This document shows, piece by piece, positions 5,860 through 8,083 of a stretch of 8,083 bases of DNA. The DNA comes from Acidobacteriota bacterium (GTDB lineage Bacteria; Acidobacteriota; Polarisedimenticolia; JAPUIV01). Made by a program: the position numbers and the translations under genes. Location of the stretch: the NCBI GenBank assembly GCA_027296665.1, contig JAPUIV010000179.1:1-8083 (forward strand), in the 5' to 3' direction. The notes under the pieces were generated by a model, which was not told the origin of the DNA, ran no database searches, and was given only the letters and a program-made list of their open reading frames with translations. Within the stretch, counting starts at the first letter, position 1. The number at the start of each line of letters is the position of its first letter.

Positions 5860-6489
5860 ATGAAGCGTAGAAATCCACGAATCACCACTGCCGTCATACT
5901 TGGTATCCTGGGTGCCATTCTGAGCATCCCGGTAGTTGACTACCTTCGAGACTATCTTCAAGGTCGCGAGGACCGGTTCCTCTACCCTCTCGGATTTGAG
6001 TCTGGCCTCACGGGTACGCCATCCGGGTGGGTGTTGTCATTCCTCGTTGCTGTTGCATTCATTATTTTCACCATCAAGGGCATACCAGCCGTGGCCGAGA
6101 CCTGGCGTGAGGTCTCGTTCCTAAAGGTTTTGTCGATTTATGCTGCAATAGTCGCAGCCATTGTGGAAGAGGCCTTTTTCCGCCGCATGGTAATGGATAT
6201 GGTTGCTCACGCCGAGGGCGCTGTTTGGTTGCAAATCACAGTATCTGCTGCGACGTTTGGTGTCGCCCATGCTTTATGGGGTCTGATAAAATTCAGCTTA
6301 GACGCAGCGCTGAAGACGACCATTGCCACCGGCATCATGGGTTTCGCGCTGGCAGTAGTCTACGTAGTCAGTGACCGAAGTCTCGCGCCGTGCATCGTTA
6401 GCCATTTCCTGATAACAGCAACCCTTGAACCCGGTCTCATGATCGCGGCGGTAACTGGCCAATGGGGTCGGAGAACCGCTCGTGCTTGA
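5860..6489 (+). CDS. CPBP-family intramembrane metalloprotease homologue
   Basis: A 209-aa polytopic membrane protein of the CPBP (Rce1/Abi, PF02517) family. Members include Rce1 prenyl-protein proteases and bacterial proteins linked to bacteriocin self-immunity. About six membrane segments are visible (roughly 10-27, 56-73, 88-110, 122-140, 155-172, 175-199). Motif 1 is EEAFFR (Glu103, Glu104, Arg108), motif 2 is FGVAH (Phe133, His137), and motif 3 contains His182 in VSHFLIT. The usual Asn four residues after motif-3 His is Thr186 here, a deviation that may matter for activity. ATG 5860 is chosen because GGAGG lies 8 bases upstream; a GTG at 5851 overlaps that site. It overlaps the next gene by 8 bases, so the two are very likely translated together. 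Confidence 0.85.
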   Translation: MKRRNPRITTAVILGILGAILSIPVVDYLRDYLQGREDRFLYPLGFESGLTGTPSGWVLSFLVAVAFIIFTIKGIPAVAETWREVSFLKVLSIYAAIVAAIVEEAFFRRMVMDMVAHAEGAVWLQITVSAATFGVAHALWGLIKFSLDAALKTTIATGIMGFALAVVYVVSDRSLAPCIVSHFLITATLEPGLMIAAVTGQWGRRTARA

Positions 6490-7639
6490 GGAATCGCAGT
6501 TCGAGTCAGACCGTCCTGGGGGCTGGCTCTGGTTGGCGCTGGTTGTCGTGTTGCTGTCTCCTGTTGCATGTAAGACATTGGCACCCAGGGCAAATGGAGA
6601 CCTGGGACGCTCGTTCTCAGAAGCCGAAGGACTCTTCCACCAGAACCCGCTGTGGCTCGGCGCCGATGCTGCGCTGTCGATCCCACTCGATAGCGACCGC
6701 ACTCTCTGGCTGTTTGGTGACACCTTCGTCGCTACATCGGAGGCCCATTCGCGCTCCCAGTCAGAAATGGTGCGGAACACCATTGCAATCCAAGTCGGAC
6801 ACGATCCACGCACTTCATTGATGGAGTTCCATTGGCGACAAGATCCGGATGGTTCACCGGCGTCCTTCTTTCCGGAGAAGGAGCCGTATTGGTATTGGCC
6901 CGGACACGGAATCCGACTTGCCGAAGGGCCGCTCGTCATATTTCTTTACAAGCTTGTTGGAACACCCGGCCAGGGTCTTGGCTTCGCGAGTGCTGGGTAC
7001 GCTCTCACAGTGATCGATGACCCGGATGAGCCGGTAGAAAAGTGGGAACCTCGCGTGGTCGATGCCGCCCTGAGCCCCTTCGACGCGGTGCCCGCCACGG
7101 CCGTGATTCGAGACGGCCCTTACGTCGTCGCACTTGCCATCCGGCAAGAAGGAACGCACGCTGGCGCGCTCGTTCGATGGTTAGCGGCCTCACTTGCGCA
7201 AGGTGATGTCGGCGGCGCAGAGTGGTGGGACGGCCCTGGCCGGGGTTGGGTCCCTGAACCCGCACTCGGACCTGGTGGCCCGGAATTCGTCCTGGATGAT
7301 GCGGGTGCCGAGTGTTCAATTCATTGGGACGCTGGAACTAGGTCCTTCATTCATGTAGCAAGTTATGGCTTTGGTGCCTCGACGATTGGACTGCGAACGG
7401 CACCCTCTGTTACAGGCCCATGGAGTTCCCCAATCCAAGTGTATCGTCCTCCCGAATCGGACGGTTCGCGACCTTTTGTGTACGCTGCAAAAGCACATCA
7501 TGAGCTCATTGGCCCGGACCCGGCAGATCTTGTCATTACCTACGCCACTAATAGTTTCGATTTTGCTGATCTTTTCACGAAGAAAGGCCAACGATCCCTA
7601 TACTGGCCTCGATTCGTTGTCGTGCAAATTGGCCAGTAG
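6482..7639 (+). CDS. DUF4185-like beta-propeller protein, exported or lipoprotein
   Basis: A 385-aa protein with an N-terminal hydrophobic stretch (residues 15-29) ending at Cys30. The lipobox SPVAC is non-standard because Pro is at -3, so lipidation is plausible but unsure. The remainder resembles five-bladed propeller proteins related to DUF4185 and GH43-like folds: WLGADAALSIPL followed by RTLWLFGDTFV (73-83), a second blade with WYWPGHGIRLAEGPLVIFL, TAPSVTGPWSSPIQVY (306-321), and an end segment KAHHELIGPDPADLVITYATN (337-357). Some DUF4185 proteins are now known as GH183 endo-D-arabinanases; whether this protein has that activity cannot be told. Start is GTG 6482, with GGAG 8 bases upstream, overlapping the CPBP stop by 8 bases. 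Role is probably polysaccharide binding or cleavage at the cell surface. Confidence 0.75.
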   Translation: MLEESQFESDRPGGWLWLALVVVLLSPVACKTLAPRANGDLGRSFSEAEGLFHQNPLWLGADAALSIPLDSDRTLWLFGDTFVATSEAHSRSQSEMVRNTIAIQVGHDPRTSLMEFHWRQDPDGSPASFFPEKEPYWYWPGHGIRLAEGPLVIFLYKLVGTPGQGLGFASAGYALTVIDDPDEPVEKWEPRVVDAALSPFDAVPATAVIRDGPYVVALAIRQEGTHAGALVRWLAASLAQGDVGGAEWWDGPGRGWVPEPALGPGGPEFVLDDAGAECSIHWDAGTRSFIHVASYGFGASTIGLRTAPSVTGPWSSPIQVYRPPESDGSRPFVYAAKAHHELIGPDPADLVITYATNSFDFADLFTKKGQRSLYWPRFVVVQIGQ

Positions 7640-7724
7640 CCCCCTGTGTCAGGATAGTTGCCGCTTGAGTTGATCGGCTAGCAGCAGTGGCGGGTGTCGT
7701 TCGCCTTGAGAGGAAGTGGATTCA

Positions 7725-8083
7725 ATGTCCCCGGAAATCTGGTGGATGATCCTGATCGTTTTCCTGTGGATCCTGGCAGGAACCATGGTCCTGCTGGGGA
7801 TCGCCGGGACGATTCTGCCCGGGCTGGCGGGTTCGCCTTTCGTGTTTCTCGGCCTGCTGATCGTCGCCTGGATCGACCGGTTCGAGAAGGTCGGCTGGGT
7901 GACCCTCACGGTCCTCGGCATCCTCACCCTCCTTCCCCTGGGAATTGACTATATAGCCGTCGCCCTGGGGGCCAAGCGCCTCGGCGCCAGCCGCGAGGTG
8001 GTGGCCGGGGCAGTCCTCGGGGTTATCGCCGGCATCTTCTCCGGTCTGATCGGATTGATCGTCTTCCCGTTCCTGGGCGCGGT
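7725..8083 (+). CDS. DUF456 membrane protein, truncated by window end
   Basis: The open frame runs from ATG 7725 off the window edge, so only the first 119 codons are visible. The sequence fits the DUF456 family (PF04306) of small integral membrane proteins of unknown function: an N-terminal helix, then GIAGTILPGLAGSPFVFLG (about residues 25-43), a third hydrophobic segment (about 58-73), the conserved IDYIAVALGAKRLGASR stretch (about 74-90), and a Gly-rich helix VAGAVLGVIAGIFSGLIGL. Family members are about 160-170 aa, so roughly the last quarter is missing. A modest AGGA at 7711-7714 lies 10 bases upstream. High G+C returns here, unlike the three genes before it, so it likely belongs to the core genome side of the boundary. 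No clear promoter is seen in the 85-base gap upstream. Confidence 0.85.
   Translation, partial: MSPEIWWMILIVFLWILAGTMVLLGIAGTILPGLAGSPFVFLGLLIVAWIDRFEKVGWVTLTVLGILTLLPLGIDYIAVALGAKRLGASREVVAGAVLGVIAGIFSGLIGLIVFPFLGA

Larger units (their letters stand above)
5541..7700. other. lower-GC segment, possible horizontally acquired insert
   Basis: Sampled 60-base blocks give about 43-58% G+C here (6121-6240, 6841-6900), against about 75% inside the amidase gene (4501-4560) and 67% in the DUF456 gene (7801-7860). Codon choice is also less G/C-biased at third positions. The segment holds three same-strand genes. I found no flanking direct repeats, tRNA, integrase or transposase, so boundaries are approximate and acquisition is an inference. 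Confidence 0.4.

Noticed and set aside
5541..7724. Insertion sequence or prophage remnant in the low-GC segment
   Set aside because: No transposase, integrase, terminal inverted repeats or target-site duplication could be found by eye.

Overview
This is a GC-rich bacterial window. The flanking genes look well above 60% G+C, with strong AGGAGG-type ribosome binding sites and mostly short intergenic gaps. A Cu/Zn superoxide dismutase lipoprotein, a Tat-exported amidase and a second lipoprotein imply a cell that exports and anchors enzymes, probably diderm. Gene style would fit Acidobacteriota or a related uncultured phylum, but that is a guess from family resemblance. No rRNA, tRNA, CRISPR array, transposase or integrase is visible.

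Left part (1-1850): sodC (minus) and a divergent MTHFR-like TIM-barrel oxidoreductase (plus) share a 127-bp intergenic region with a plausible promoter facing each way. The MTHFR-like gene ends facing a minus-strand operon. The roughly 100 bp between them hold a strong GC-rich hairpin and a second perfect inverted repeat.

Middle part (1850-3656): two overlapping or near-overlapping minus-strand genes encode exported or membrane-anchored proteins that I cannot assign to a named family. By eye they are paralogous, built from the same repeated alpha/beta unit (two units in the 189-aa protein, one and a half in the 170-aa protein). A dyad in an AT-rich patch lies just upstream. Next is a minus-strand coiled-coil protein with a C-terminal four-cysteine zinc ribbon, divergent from the amidase gene.

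Amidase (3753-5540): a 595-aa amidase-signature enzyme with a twin-arginine signal, a GatC-like N-terminal segment and an intact Lys-cisSer-Ser triad.

Right part (5541-8083): a tight plus-strand run of a 61-aa two-helix membrane protein, a CPBP (Rce1/Abi-like) intramembrane protease homologue and a DUF4185-like beta-propeller lipoprotein or anchored protein. This run has visibly lower G+C and different codon choice from its neighbours and may be a horizontally acquired insert. High G+C returns at the right edge with a DUF456 membrane protein cut off by the window end.

Functionally, the window is mostly envelope-related accessory genes rather than one pathway. The candidates for something undescribed are the repeat-unit paralog pair, the GatC-like/GatA-like exported amidase, and the low-GC trio.
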